In this document: piece by piece, positions 1-7,188 of the stretch
Layout of the letters: every line of letters starts with the position of its first letter
How positions within the stretch are numbered: the stretch's first letter is position 1
Assembly: GCF_004793475.1 (NCBI RefSeq)
Contig: NZ_SRYZ01000012.1
Coordinates: forward strand, 23,245-87,244
Source of the DNA: Bacteroides muris (ex Afrizal et al. 2022)
Lineage (GTDB): Bacteria; Bacteroidota; Bacteroidia; Bacteroidales; Bacteroidaceae
Direction: 5' to 3'
Length of the DNA stretch: 64,000 nt
Notes under the pieces: model-generated
What the model saw: the letters and a program-made list of their open reading frames with translations, nothing else
Database searches by the model: none
Told to the model about the DNA's origin: nothing
Position numbers and translations under genes: made by a program

Positions 1-86
1 ATGACCTGATAGCCGGCAGTTGCCACTGCGCGGGTGATTTCCATGCCCATGCCACCGTCTGCTCCGGTTATAACAGCTAAATTCAT
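1..86 (-). CDS. Short-chain dehydrogenase/reductase, N-terminal part only (candidate 3beta-hydroxysteroid dehydrogenase)
   Basis: The gene runs leftward from an ATG at 84-86 and leaves the window after 28 codons. The visible protein starts MNLAVITGADGGMGMEITRA, the first beta strand and the TGxxxGxG nucleotide-binding turn of the SDR family (here TGADGGMG). It starts 36 bp after the stop of the flavin reductase gene and is the third gene of the same leftward operon. SDR enzymes oxidise or reduce hydroxyl/keto groups with NAD(P). Beside a 5-alpha-reductase-like and an OYE-like gene, a 3beta-hydroxysteroid dehydrogenase role is the natural guess, but this rests on context: the catalytic Tyr-Lys part is outside the window. 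Confidence 0.75.
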   Translation of the reverse strand, partial: MNLAVITGADGGMGMEITRAVATAGYQV

Positions 87-122
87 TCTAATAATTAAAA
101 ATTGAAAATTAATAACTGAAAA

Positions 123-1346
123 TCAGCCTTTGGCTTCGATTCTCTCTATCTCCCTTTTCAGGCAGGGCGGAAGCTCCTCCTTCAAATGCTGATGACATGC
201 CATCTCGACGGAATACATCCGGGCAATGCAATAATTACTATGCCGGCAGTTGCAACGTGCATTCTCTTCGGCACGCATGCGGTTGACGAAGCCCGGCTCA
301 TTGAGCAGAGCACGCGCCATTTGTACAGCCTCGAAGCCATCATCCAGCACCTCATCTATCTTGTTTCTGGAAACCAGGCCGCCCACATAAACCAACGGCA
401 TCTTCAAGGCGGCACGGAATTTCAAGGCATCCTCCAGAAAATAGGCTTCCTTAAACGGTACGCTCGGTATCATCCATTTTCCTACCATGCGTACACCGTA
501 TTTCAACCACCAGCAGGTCATGTAATGCGTCATGCTGCGGATAGGCATTTCGCCCCGCATGACATACATCGGCGCCCTACTGACGAACCCACCGCTCAAG
601 ACCAGCGCATGCGCTCCCGACTGCTCCAGCCTTCGGGCCACCTGCATCGTCTCGTCCAGCTCCATCCCTCCACGGAAACCGTCGCGCATGTTCATCTTCA
701 CCAGCACAGCCATATCACCGCCGGCAGCCTTCATCACTTCTTCCATCACCATGTCCATAAACCGCATACGGTTCTGCAACGAGCCTCCGAACTCGTCTTT
801 CCGATGGTTGGTGGACGGGGACAAGAACTGGCTGATGAGATAGCCATGCCCTGCATGAATCTCTACAGAATCAAATCCGGCCTCCCGTGCCAGATTCACC
901 GAACGTCCATAAGCACGCGCCATCTCCGGCAGCTCATCGGCACGAAGTCCGCGCACAAAAGTAGGAGAATAAAGATTGAAACCGGAAGATGCGCCGACGG
1001 GCATACAACCGCAAATGCTTTTATGGGACATGTTGCCACAGTGTCCCAACTGGATGCCTGCCGCAGCTCCCTCCGCATGTATGGCATCAGTCAGCCTACG
1101 GAGTCCGGGGATAATCTCAGGACGCATCCACAACTGGCGGTCAAAAGACAAGCCGCTCCGGGTAACTGCCGCATAGGCCACAGTAGTCATACCTACACCA
1201 CCCGCCGCTACTGACCGATGATAGTCGAGCAACATGTCCGACGGAGCGTTTCCGGGACACATGCTCTCGAAAGCAGCCGAACGGATAGTACGGTTACGCA
1301 AAGTCAACGGTCCGAAAGTGACGGGAGTGAATAACTTGGATTCCAT
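123..1346 (-). CDS. NADH:flavin oxidoreductase, Old Yellow Enzyme family (candidate 3-oxo-delta4-steroid 5beta-reductase)
   Basis: 407 residues. The N-terminus (LFTPVTFGPLTLRNRTIRSA) is the usual start of the OYE TIM barrel. The FMN/substrate part includes QLGHCG near residue 100 and HAGHGYLISQFLSPSTNHRKD with GGSLQNRMRF near 165-195; YVGGLVS and MARALL near the end form the phosphate-binding turn. The C-terminus carries a cysteine group (CNCRHSNYC...C, roughly residues 362-385). It resembles, but is not spaced like, the CxxCxxxC-x11/12-C 4Fe-4S site of 2,4-dienoyl-CoA reductase and BaiCD-type enzymes, and the FAD domain that follows in those larger proteins is absent. In an operon with a 5-alpha-reductase-like gene and an SDR it probably reduces the C4-C5 double bond of 3-oxo-delta4 steroids or bile acids; another enone substrate is possible. 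Its 5' spacer holds a heptamer repeat. Confidence 0.85.
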   Translation of the reverse strand: MESKLFTPVTFGPLTLRNRTIRSAAFESMCPGNAPSDMLLDYHRSVAAGGVGMTTVAYAAVTRSGLSFDRQLWMRPEIIPGLRRLTDAIHAEGAAAGIQLGHCGNMSHKSICGCMPVGASSGFNLYSPTFVRGLRADELPEMARAYGRSVNLAREAGFDSVEIHAGHGYLISQFLSPSTNHRKDEFGGSLQNRMRFMDMVMEEVMKAAGGDMAVLVKMNMRDGFRGGMELDETMQVARRLEQSGAHALVLSGGFVSRAPMYVMRGEMPIRSMTHYMTCWWLKYGVRMVGKWMIPSVPFKEAYFLEDALKFRAALKMPLVYVGGLVSRNKIDEVLDDGFEAVQMARALLNEPGFVNRMRAEENARCNCRHSNYCIARMYSVEMACHQHLKEELPPCLKREIERIEAKG

Positions 1347-1347
1347 C

Positions 1348-1375
1348 GTTATGAGTTATGAGTTATGAGTTATAA
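1348..1375. repeat. Heptamer tandem repeat GTTATGA x3 plus one variant
   Basis: Three exact GTTATGA units (1348-1368) followed by GTTATAA (1369-1375). On the leftward transcript the repeats read TCATAAC and end one base before the ATG of the OYE gene, so they fill the site where the ribosome binds. Change in unit number would move or weaken the translation start region. Confidence 0.85.
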
Positions 1376-1392
1376 ATTGTTCATTTTTTCCA

Positions 1393-2163
1393 TTAATAGA
1401 GGAAGGGGATGATGCGTTTGCGTTTTCCTACCGCCTCGTCACCAAACTCTTCCCGATAACGGCGGTGAATGGCATCGGCACGGGGAACAAGGTTGGCAAA
1501 CGTCCACCAGACGAACACCCAGGCAGCGGAAGAGGCTGTGAGTATGGCAAACCCCGTCCATTCTACCAGTTCACCGAAGTAATTGGCAGAAGTGACATAT
1601 CGGTAGAGTCCTTTTTCGGGAAGATAGTGCTTCGTATCACCCGGCTTACGCAGATGACGTATCACATAGTCGGAATGCAAATTAATAACCATACCTGCAA
1701 AAAACAGAACGATTCCCAACAAGGCATGAGGTTTCAGCAAATAGGCCCAGCCGTCGGCATACAAGCCTTCGGGAGCGAAATAGAACAAACCGCCCGCCTG
1801 CATCATCCCGTTCAAAAGGTTGAAGACGATTCCCATCGCCATAATCGCTACCGGCATCCGGCTTTTACCTTTCATCAAGAACGGGAAAATAAAGGCCCGC
1901 TGAAGATAGTGCAACTGAAACAGCAGGAAGAAGAAATATGCCGGCATGGCAAATCCTGCTCCACTCTTTCCCCACAGTCCAAACATGACGACGAATACCG
2001 GCGCTTCCATAAGCGCCCACGCCAGTTTATTATTGATGGAGATTCCCCACGAAGCGGTACGAAACATGCCATAGCCCGCTTCGACAAAATAGAGTGCAAT
2101 AAAAACAACCGATGCCACAGCACTCATTACCCACAGAAATATCTGAAAAGTTTCCTGATTCAT
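1393..2163 (-). CDS. 3-oxo-5-alpha-steroid 4-dehydrogenase (5-alpha-reductase) family membrane protein
   Basis: 256 residues with about six hydrophobic segments, as in steroid 5-alpha-reductases (SRD5A). The C-terminal signature region is present: INLHSDYVIRHLRKPGD, then Y..P..GLYRYVTSANYFGELVEWTGFA near residues 180-205 (the family N-Y-x-GE motif that binds NADPH), and a tail HRRYREEFGDEAVGKRKRIIPFLY like the isoprenylcysteine methyltransferase/5-reductase fold. It should reduce the delta4 double bond of 3-oxo steroids with NADPH in the membrane, giving 5-alpha (allo) products. It is the first gene of the leftward operon, 46 bp before the OYE gene, with a good promoter at 2184-2213. The combination 5AR, OYE-type 5BR and SDR is known from Bacteroidota that form isoallo bile acids. 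Family assignment is firm, substrate is inferred. Confidence 0.88.
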   Translation of the reverse strand: MNQETFQIFLWVMSAVASVVFIALYFVEAGYGMFRTASWGISINNKLAWALMEAPVFVVMFGLWGKSGAGFAMPAYFFFLLFQLHYLQRAFIFPFLMKGKSRMPVAIMAMGIVFNLLNGMMQAGGLFYFAPEGLYADGWAYLLKPHALLGIVLFFAGMVINLHSDYVIRHLRKPGDTKHYLPEKGLYRYVTSANYFGELVEWTGFAILTASSAAWVFVWWTFANLVPRADAIHRRYREEFGDEAVGKRKRIIPFLY

Positions 2164-2183
2164 AGTTCTTTATTTATATGAAG

Positions 2184-2213
2184 CAAAGATAAAGAAAACT
2201 CATAACAAACAAA
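2184..2213 (-). promoter_or_regulatory. Promoter of the 5AR-OYE-SDR operon
   Basis: Read on the minus strand: TATCTTTG (2191-2184) as the Bacteroides -7 box and TTTG (2213-2210) as the -33 box, spacer 18 bp. It lies 20 bp before the 5AR start codon. Confidence 0.65.
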
Positions 2214-2283
2214 TCGTTTTCTCCGGATAAAATTGTTTTTTCATGCAAAAACCGACGTTTTTCCCTTCCAAGGCAACAAAGTG

Positions 2284-2320
2284 AAATTGCAGTTAGCTGA
2301 TTATCAGTTAGCTGCAATTT
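2284..2320. repeat. 37-bp imperfect palindrome at the left flank of the mobile element
   Basis: Arms AAATTGCAGTTAGCTGA (2284-2300) and TCAGTTAGCTGCAATTT (2304-2320) pair in 15 of 17 positions around TTA. The same stretch also contains CAGTTAGCTG twice as a direct repeat. It sits 12 bp outside the tandem TTTGCACAAC repeats, so it may be part of the left attachment region or a terminator. Confidence 0.6.
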
Positions 2321-2331
2321 TATTTTGCTTA

Positions 2332-2353
2332 ATTTGCACAACATTTGCACAAC
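2332..2353. repeat. Tandem ATTTGCACAAC x2, probable left att/arm site
   Basis: Two exact 11-bp units, 2332-2342 and 2343-2353. The 10-bp TTTGCACAAC core recurs at 10510-10519 at the right end of the element and, inverted, in the integrase promoter region. Confidence 0.6.
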
Positions 2354-2615
2354 AGAATCTGAAAATTCCCCTCAAAATTCCTCGTCGTTCACCCCTATTC
2401 AACGACAAAAATTGATTTCACAATTTTTAACGCCATATCATTTACGGAACAGTGAACAAAGAGAGGCGGAAGTCAGTTGTAGATGTTGTGGTGACATTTC
2501 TCACGACCATAGCTGAGCGGAGGCTCTGCCGTGACGGTTGTGTTTAACCTAAAGCCACATTAAGCTCACAAAGGGCATTTTTAACATTTGACCTCGGATT
2601 CGGGGTCGAAATACT

Positions 2616-2647
2616 ATTGCATAGCCCTAAAAGTGTACCTAACTTTG
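2616..2647 (+). promoter_or_regulatory. Rightward promoter in element leader
   Basis: ATTG (2616-2619), 20-bp spacer, TAACTTTG (2640-2647): a good match to the Bacteroides -33/-7 consensus. It points toward the small-ORF region and the HTH/DUF3987 genes. Confidence 0.5.
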
Positions 2648-2819
2648 CAGCCGGAAAAGATGCGAAGGCATCGGGCGTGCGGGATATGACCCGACATTAC
2701 GCCGTAATTCCGACCGCCGTTATTGGCATACCATTCTCGTTGCACCCCGATAACACACCAGTTATACATACACCAATGAAGCGACGAGATAGGAAATCCA
2801 CACATGCGGATTATGCGAA

Positions 2820-2851
2820 TTTGGAGATACGAAGAAATTTTTGTATCTTTA
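2820..2851 (+). promoter_or_regulatory. Rightward promoter of the leader ORFs
   Basis: TTTG (2820-2823), 20-bp spacer, TATCTTTA (2844-2851). Transcription would begin near 2858, upstream of the chain of small ORFs that starts at 2931. It is the nearest convincing promoter to the HTH-DUF3987 operon. The stretch 2354-2815 holds no gene that I can support. Confidence 0.6.
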
Positions 2852-2930
2852 TGTAACGATTGGAGGCAACGCACCTCAGTCAAAGCACGTTCAACATTAT
2901 TTACCGGGCTTGGAACGATGCTCTTTGACG

Positions 2931-3153
2931 ATGCTGCGCCCGAAAGAGTTGCATGAACAACTTACATCTCAGGCCGGATGAAAGGCATCCGGGAACACTA
3001 TGAAAATGTAGCCGTAGGTGGCGGCCGGAACCGCCAGCCCTCAACTATCGCCCTAAGGAAGCGATGCTCAACGGGCTTAAATTCCTCAGTAAGCGGCAAC
3101 TGAGACACATGACATACCTGTTCTCTGTGCGCGTCGCATGCACAGTAGGATGA
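2931..3153 (+). other. Chain of overlapping small ORFs (16, 41 and 29 codons), possible leader peptides
   Basis: Three ATG-started ORFs follow each other downstream of the 2820 promoter: 2931-2981 (16 aa, MLRPKELHEQLTSQAG), 2978-3103 (41 aa) and 3064-3153 (29 aa). The first and second overlap as ATGA, and the third ends as ATGA into the next small ORF at 3150. Such stop/start overlaps suggest translational coupling or a leader-peptide control region. None resembles a family that I recognise, and they could be chance ORFs in a GC-richer region. Confidence 0.3.
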
Positions 3154-3281
3154 CTGTTATCAACCGAGACACGCCGGATTTTTTGGATTTAGTGGCGGCG
3201 ATGGTTCAAGGACTGATTACAGCCGGACTCAAAGTATCTGATGCAGAAATTAGAAAGGATAGCATAGGGAAACGGGTATAA
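3150..3281 (+). CDS. Small ORF of 43 codons, unknown
   Basis: Starts at an ATG that overlaps the stop of the preceding small ORF (ATGA, 3150-3153) and ends TAA at 3279-3281. The peptide begins MTVINRDTPDFLDLVAAMVQ and looks like a soluble amphipathic helix followed by a basic tail. It lies between the promoter at 2820 and the HTH gene at 3590. Function unknown; it may be a leader ORF, the remnant of a small regulator or not translated. Confidence 0.35.
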   Translation: MTVINRDTPDFLDLVAAMVQGLITAGLKVSDAEIRKDSIGKRV

Positions 3282-3299
3282 ACTACCGAAAACCAACGA

Positions 3300-3589
3300 A
3301 GAAAGTGTGCGCTATGCCCATAGCGGGCAGCACACACGGCGCATATCCCACTGTCGGGCGGATAGCCCCTGCTGTCGGCCTATATCATAGGCGTCAGCGG
3401 ACAGGGACAACTGCGCCCATGCCGGACATGACTGTTCGGCAGCAACGACTGTCGGCTCCAGCGAGAAAGAAGCCGACGGCCACTTCTATGTCCTTTTCGG
3501 GACCGTCATCGTGCCTCTTTATCCGTCGCCGGAGGTGTGATGATGCCAGACAGTCAGGCGATACAATCTTTCAAATTCATTCCCCCCAG
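3300..3589 (+). other. GC-rich non-coding leader with repeated CTGTCGG hairpins
   Basis: An open frame runs through from 3305 but its product is low-complexity and unlike a protein, so I start the gene at 3590. The stretch is rich in short hairpins, for example GGGCGGATAGCCC near 3358 and arms around TGTCGG. CTGTCGG occurs three times (about 3351, 3372 and 3448). It may be a structured 5' leader or a protein-binding region of the element. Confidence 0.35.
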
Positions 3590-3922
3590 ATGAAACTGAA
3601 CCTTTTTGACCTTCTTCAGGCGTCGATGTCCGACCCTGACTCTCCCAATATTCTCCTCACCGTCCATCTTTCTGACCTCCATCAGCTTGTTGTGGACACA
3701 ATCGAAGCCACACGTGAGCGCATCCTCCCGTTGTATATGGATGCCGAAAAGGAGCGGCCCCTCACAAGGAAGGAAGTCGCCGAGCAGCTCGGAGTGTGCG
3801 AGACCACCGTATTCAACATGGCACGTGCCGGCAAACTGCGCTCATTCAAGGTGAACGGCAGTACCCGTTACAGCCAGCGAGACGTCAACGCAATTATTAA
3901 TGCCAAAGCCACGAAACAATGA
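3590..3922 (+). CDS. HTH (excisionase/MerR-like) DNA-binding protein of the mobile element
   Basis: 110 residues from the ATG at 3590 (MKLNLFDLLQASMSD). The C-terminal half is a winged HTH of the helix-turn-helix_17/excisionase type: RPLTRKEVAEQLGVCETTVF, then ARAGKLRSFKVNGSTRYSQRDVNAII, where the second part is the typical wing followed by the R-Y-S-x-x-D helix. Genes of this type in Bacteroides mobile elements act as excisionases or as controllers of excision and transfer genes. I chose the start at 3590 because upstream codons give low-complexity protein. The stop overlaps the start of the DUF3987 gene (ATGA at 3919-3922), so the two are translationally coupled. Confidence 0.8.
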   Translation: MKLNLFDLLQASMSDPDSPNILLTVHLSDLHQLVVDTIEATRERILPLYMDAEKERPLTRKEVAEQLGVCETTVFNMARAGKLRSFKVNGSTRYSQRDVNAIINAKATKQ

Positions 3923-5382
3923 GCAAGCCTCAATCACTTGACAATTCTACCAAAGAGGACGAGCCGTTTATTGACCGCCAGCCTGACCAATTGACCAATC
4001 AGTCGACAGGGCAAGCGGAGCCGGAGGTGCCGACAGGGTCTGACAGCGTGATTGCACAGCAATCCTCAACGCAGAATATCAGCGTATTGCCCGTTGATGT
4101 CCTGCCTCCGAGATTGCAGGAAATCATAAACGAGGCAAATATCTGCCTCGGATTCCCGAAAGACTATCTCGCAGGGGCAATGCTGACGGCTATGGCCGCA
4201 GTTATCGGCAACACCCACACCGCCGAGATAATGCCCGGCTGGAAAGAATATGCCATTCTTTTCACAGCTCTTGTCGGAAGCCCCGGCACCAACAAGAGTC
4301 ACCCGCTGAGTTTCGCCGTGCAACCGCTCATCGACTTCGATGCTGAACAGGCGGCGATATTCGGCGAGGCGATGAAACGTTACGAGGTGGCGATGGAACT
4401 CCCTCCGAAAGATAGAGCAGCCAAAGGCTACGACACAAATCCTGTCGAGCCGAAGCGAGTCCGCTTCACCATGCAGGATGTGACCCCGGAGGCCGTGCAT
4501 CGCATCCTGTCGGAAAACCGCCGTAGCCTCGTGCTCGTTTCCGATGAGCTTGCCGGTTGGTTCAAGAACTTTAACCGCTACAACAACGGCTCGGAGTCCG
4601 AATTCTGGATGTCGGTGTTCAACCACAAGGCAGCCATGTCCGACCGAAAGAGCAGTCAGAGCGGCGTGTTCATCCGCAATCCGTTTCTCTGCGTCATCGG
4701 CACAATCCAGCCCAAGGTGCTGACCGAGCTTGCCGCCGGAAACCGCAACGCCAACGGCTTCATGGAGCGGATACTCTATGTATTCCCCTCCGTGCAGTCG
4801 AAAGTCAGATGGAACCGCGAGAGGAAATCTCCGTCATTCGACATCGCCGTAGCATGGAGTGAAATCCTGTCGAGACTTATCGGCATTGTCCCTGCCGTCG
4901 ATTCCTGCGGAGAGATAATCCCGGAGGATGTGCCTTTCTCGCCGGAAGCCCTCGACCGCCTTTTCTCATGGCAGAACGAAGTGACCGACCGATGCAACGC
5001 CGAAGGAAGCGACACCCTTACCTCCATTGCGAGCAAGCTCGAAATATACGCAGTCAGGTTTTCTCTTTTGCTGGCACTCGCAGACCGGGCGTGTGGCGAT
5101 GAGAAAAAACTGATTGATGCCGACACCGTGGAGCGCGCCATACGCCTAACGGAGTATTTCCGCGTGACCGCCGCAAAGGTGCAGGGCATCGTAAGCGAAG
5201 ACGCTTTGACGGAGTTGCAGCTTGCCGTACTATCGGAACTGCCCCGCACGTTCACCACAGCCGAGGGCGTGGCGATCGCCGCAAAATGCGGTATGTCGGA
5301 GCGCAGTTTCAAGCGGTTCATCAAAGACCGCAAAGGCGTTCTGTTCGTCCATTCCGCCCACGGAAACTACACTAAATTATAA
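3919..5382 (+). CDS. DUF3987-family protein (primase/helicase-associated), mobile element replication
   Basis: 487 residues. After a polar N-terminus (1-55) comes a DUF3987-like ATPase region: a P-loop GSPGTNKS at 120-127 and a Walker-B-like SLVLVSDELAGW near 210-222, then FWMSVFNHKAAMSDRKS and NGFMERILYVFP, recurrent in this family. The C-terminus (about 430-487) looks like a small winged helix (MSERSFKRFIKDRKGV). DUF3987 proteins are common in Bacteroides IMEs and phages next to primase or relaxase genes and are thought to help replicate the excised circle. It overlaps the HTH gene by 4 bp and is followed by a 27-bp hairpin, so the two form an operon. The exact biochemical role is not established. 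Confidence 0.8.
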   Translation: MSKPQSLDNSTKEDEPFIDRQPDQLTNQSTGQAEPEVPTGSDSVIAQQSSTQNISVLPVDVLPPRLQEIINEANICLGFPKDYLAGAMLTAMAAVIGNTHTAEIMPGWKEYAILFTALVGSPGTNKSHPLSFAVQPLIDFDAEQAAIFGEAMKRYEVAMELPPKDRAAKGYDTNPVEPKRVRFTMQDVTPEAVHRILSENRRSLVLVSDELAGWFKNFNRYNNGSESEFWMSVFNHKAAMSDRKSSQSGVFIRNPFLCVIGTIQPKVLTELAAGNRNANGFMERILYVFPSVQSKVRWNRERKSPSFDIAVAWSEILSRLIGIVPAVDSCGEIIPEDVPFSPEALDRLFSWQNEVTDRCNAEGSDTLTSIASKLEIYAVRFSLLLALADRACGDEKKLIDADTVERAIRLTEYFRVTAAKVQGIVSEDALTELQLAVLSELPRTFTTAEGVAIAAKCGMSERSFKRFIKDRKGVLFVHSAHGNYTKL

Positions 5383-5388
5383 ACATTC

Positions 5389-5474
5389 CCCCTTGGCATT
5401 ATTGTCACTTTGGCATTTCCTACGGAGATGCCGACGCACCCCGACTGTGCCAAAATGACGAAAATGCCAAGGGG
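5389..5474. other. Long hairpin (27-bp arms), terminator or oriT element
   Basis: The arms at 5389-5415 and 5448-5474 match in 24 of 27 positions; the outer 12 bp (CCCCTTGGCATT / AATGCCAAGGGG) are perfect. The loop is 32 nt. It begins 7 bp after the DUF3987 stop. It has no T-run, which speaks against a plain terminator, and it precedes the relaxase gene, where oriT is expected. Confidence 0.6.
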
Positions 5475-5520
5475 TAAATTCTCAAACAGAAGTCCCGTGA
5501 AACATCCTTTTTTCATCGAA

Positions 5521-5665
5521 GAAACCATTGCAGTAAGTGCAGTGGTTACAGCGGTGCACCACTGCTATGGCAGTGCAGTACCATCCGTGCAGTGGCGGCA
5601 CGGAAATTACGCCATCCGGAAATTCCTTAGCTCATTAGGGAATTTTTCGAGCCGCATGGTCTGCC
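5521..5665. other. Probable oriT region with repeated GCAGTG boxes
   Basis: The 400-bp gap before the relaxase holds several short repeats. GCAGTGGT (5539-5546) pairs with ACCACTGC (5558-5565). GCAGT-type boxes recur at 5530-5600. GGAAATTCC...GGGAATTTTT near 5618-5647 forms another hairpin. Relaxase binding sites of this kind usually sit directly upstream of mob genes. The nick site itself cannot be placed by eye. Confidence 0.4.
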
Positions 5666-5780
5666 ACCACGCTAAAAATGTCCCTACTGAGCCAATGGGG
5701 TCACCCCCTTTGGAAACCCCGATACATCTTTACGAGAAGCCGTACACTCCGATTGTTCCACAAGCAAACGCCCCTTGCCT

Positions 5781-7129
5781 ATGAGTTACGCTGTACTCCA
5801 CATCATGAAGGCAAGCGGCTCGTGCAATGCCATCGCCCGACACATCGAGCGAACCACGCAGCCCGACAACGCTCACTCCGAACTGCGCCATCTCAACCGG
5901 GATGATTTCATCAAATATCCCGATGGCGTTGACGGTCTGGGCGAGGCTATCCAGCACCGTCTCGACAATGCCGGACTGACGCGCAAGATTGGCAAGAATC
6001 AGGTGCTCGCCCTCAATGTGCTGATGACATCTGACGGCGATGCGTTGCGCCGCCTTGCTGACGAAGGTCGTCTTGACGAGTGGGCACAGGCGAGTGTCGG
6101 CTGGGCAAAACAGACTTTCGGCGAGGACAACGTTGTCGCCGCCCATCTCCACATGGACGAGCAGACGCCGCATCTCCAGTCACGGTCGTGCCGATAGTCA
6201 CCGCCGAGAGAAAGAAGAAAGCGAGCGAGGCGAAAGCCAAGAAACGCTACCGCACCAAATCCAAGGACGGCCCCCGGCTTAGCGCCAACGACATAATGAC
6301 CCGCGACAACCTTACCCGGTTTCAGGATACCTACGCCGAAGCGATGGAACATTTCGGGCTGGAACGAGGCATCCGTGGCTCCGAGGCCCGCCACGTTGAC
6401 CAGCACGAATACTATCGCCAATGTCAAATCAGGAAGAAAGATTTGGAGCAGGATGTGGCCGGACTCTCCGCCGAGAAAAAGCAGCTCGATACCGAAAACC
6501 GGTCTTTGGAGAAACGTAAAGCTGAACTTGAACGTGGCAACCGCTGGATTGAAAAAACAATCATCGAATCCAAAGCTGCAAATAAGCAACTGACCGAAGA
6601 AAACGCCCAACTTACCAAGGATAAGAAATTGCTTGTTGAGTATAATTCGACACTGAAAGAGACTGTCGTTGGAATGATTGAGGAATACAAAGGTCTTGAA
6701 ACATCGAAAGAAAAACTCTCAAGGGAAGTATCGGCTCTTGAAGCGTCTAAAATGTCAGTCGCTTATGATTCCGATTATACCGAATATAAGGCTGACATTG
6801 AGAAATTCTTCCCGGATGTCCCCGACCTGCTTAATTGGGCGAGATACTGCAAACATATCGGGTTCCCCGACAGCTTCACCCAACAAATAGTTGCGCAACA
6901 GCCCGTGCAGTTCAGAGGAAAGCTATATTCGCCGGAGCATAGCCAAAGTTATTCAACCGAGCATTCCGAGGCAAAACTTGAACGAGATCCCAAGGAAAAG
7001 CATCGTTTCATGCTGAAGATAGATGGCGTGAGCGTATTTCAATGGTTCCGCAATAAAGCCAAAGAGTTCCTTGCCAAACTCGGTATCAGGCTCAATGAAC
7101 CGAAACGGGAACCATCGTTGGGCCGCTAG
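5781..7129 (+). pseudogene. mob: MobV-type (Pre/Mob) relaxase, frameshifted at the metal-binding motif
   Basis: Two reading frames join into one protein of about 449 residues. The first (5781-6197, MSYAVLHIMKASGS...) covers the N-terminus including NVLMTSD and HLHMDEQTPHL and then goes out of frame. The second, open through 7129, resumes with VTVVPIVTAERKKK, coiled-coil residues (about 220-320, rich in K/E/Q) and a C-terminal domain. The expected motif HMDEQTPHLHVTVVP needs one more base between 6178 and 6179, so the deletion removes the second His of PHLH, a metal ligand of this relaxase class. A relaxase nicks oriT and leads the strand into a recipient. As read, the gene cannot make a full protein; the cause is a real mutation or a sequencing error. 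The start at 5781 (ATG) is preferred over an in-frame TTG at 5775. Confidence 0.85.
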
Positions 7130-7136
7130 AACAATC

Positions 7137-7166
7137 GCCACCGGGAGTATACTTTCTCTCGGTGGC
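7137..7166. terminator. Hairpin between converging relaxase and dual-OB genes
   Basis: GCCACCG (7137-7143) and CGGTGGC (7160-7166) form a 7-bp stem; T-rich sequence follows on the plus strand. It lies between the stops of two converging genes. Confidence 0.5.
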
Positions 7167-7188
7167 AATCGTTTTGATTTTGTGTCTA

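Noticed and set aside
186..1214. A 342-codon plus-strand frame over the OYE gene
   Set aside because: Antisense to a gene with clear flavin-reductase motifs in an operon of the other direction.
3305..3589. N-terminal extension of the HTH gene to 3305
   Set aside because: The 95 additional residues are low-complexity (Arg/Pro/Thr-rich) and arise from a hairpin-rich stretch; the ATG at 3590 gives a normal small HTH protein.
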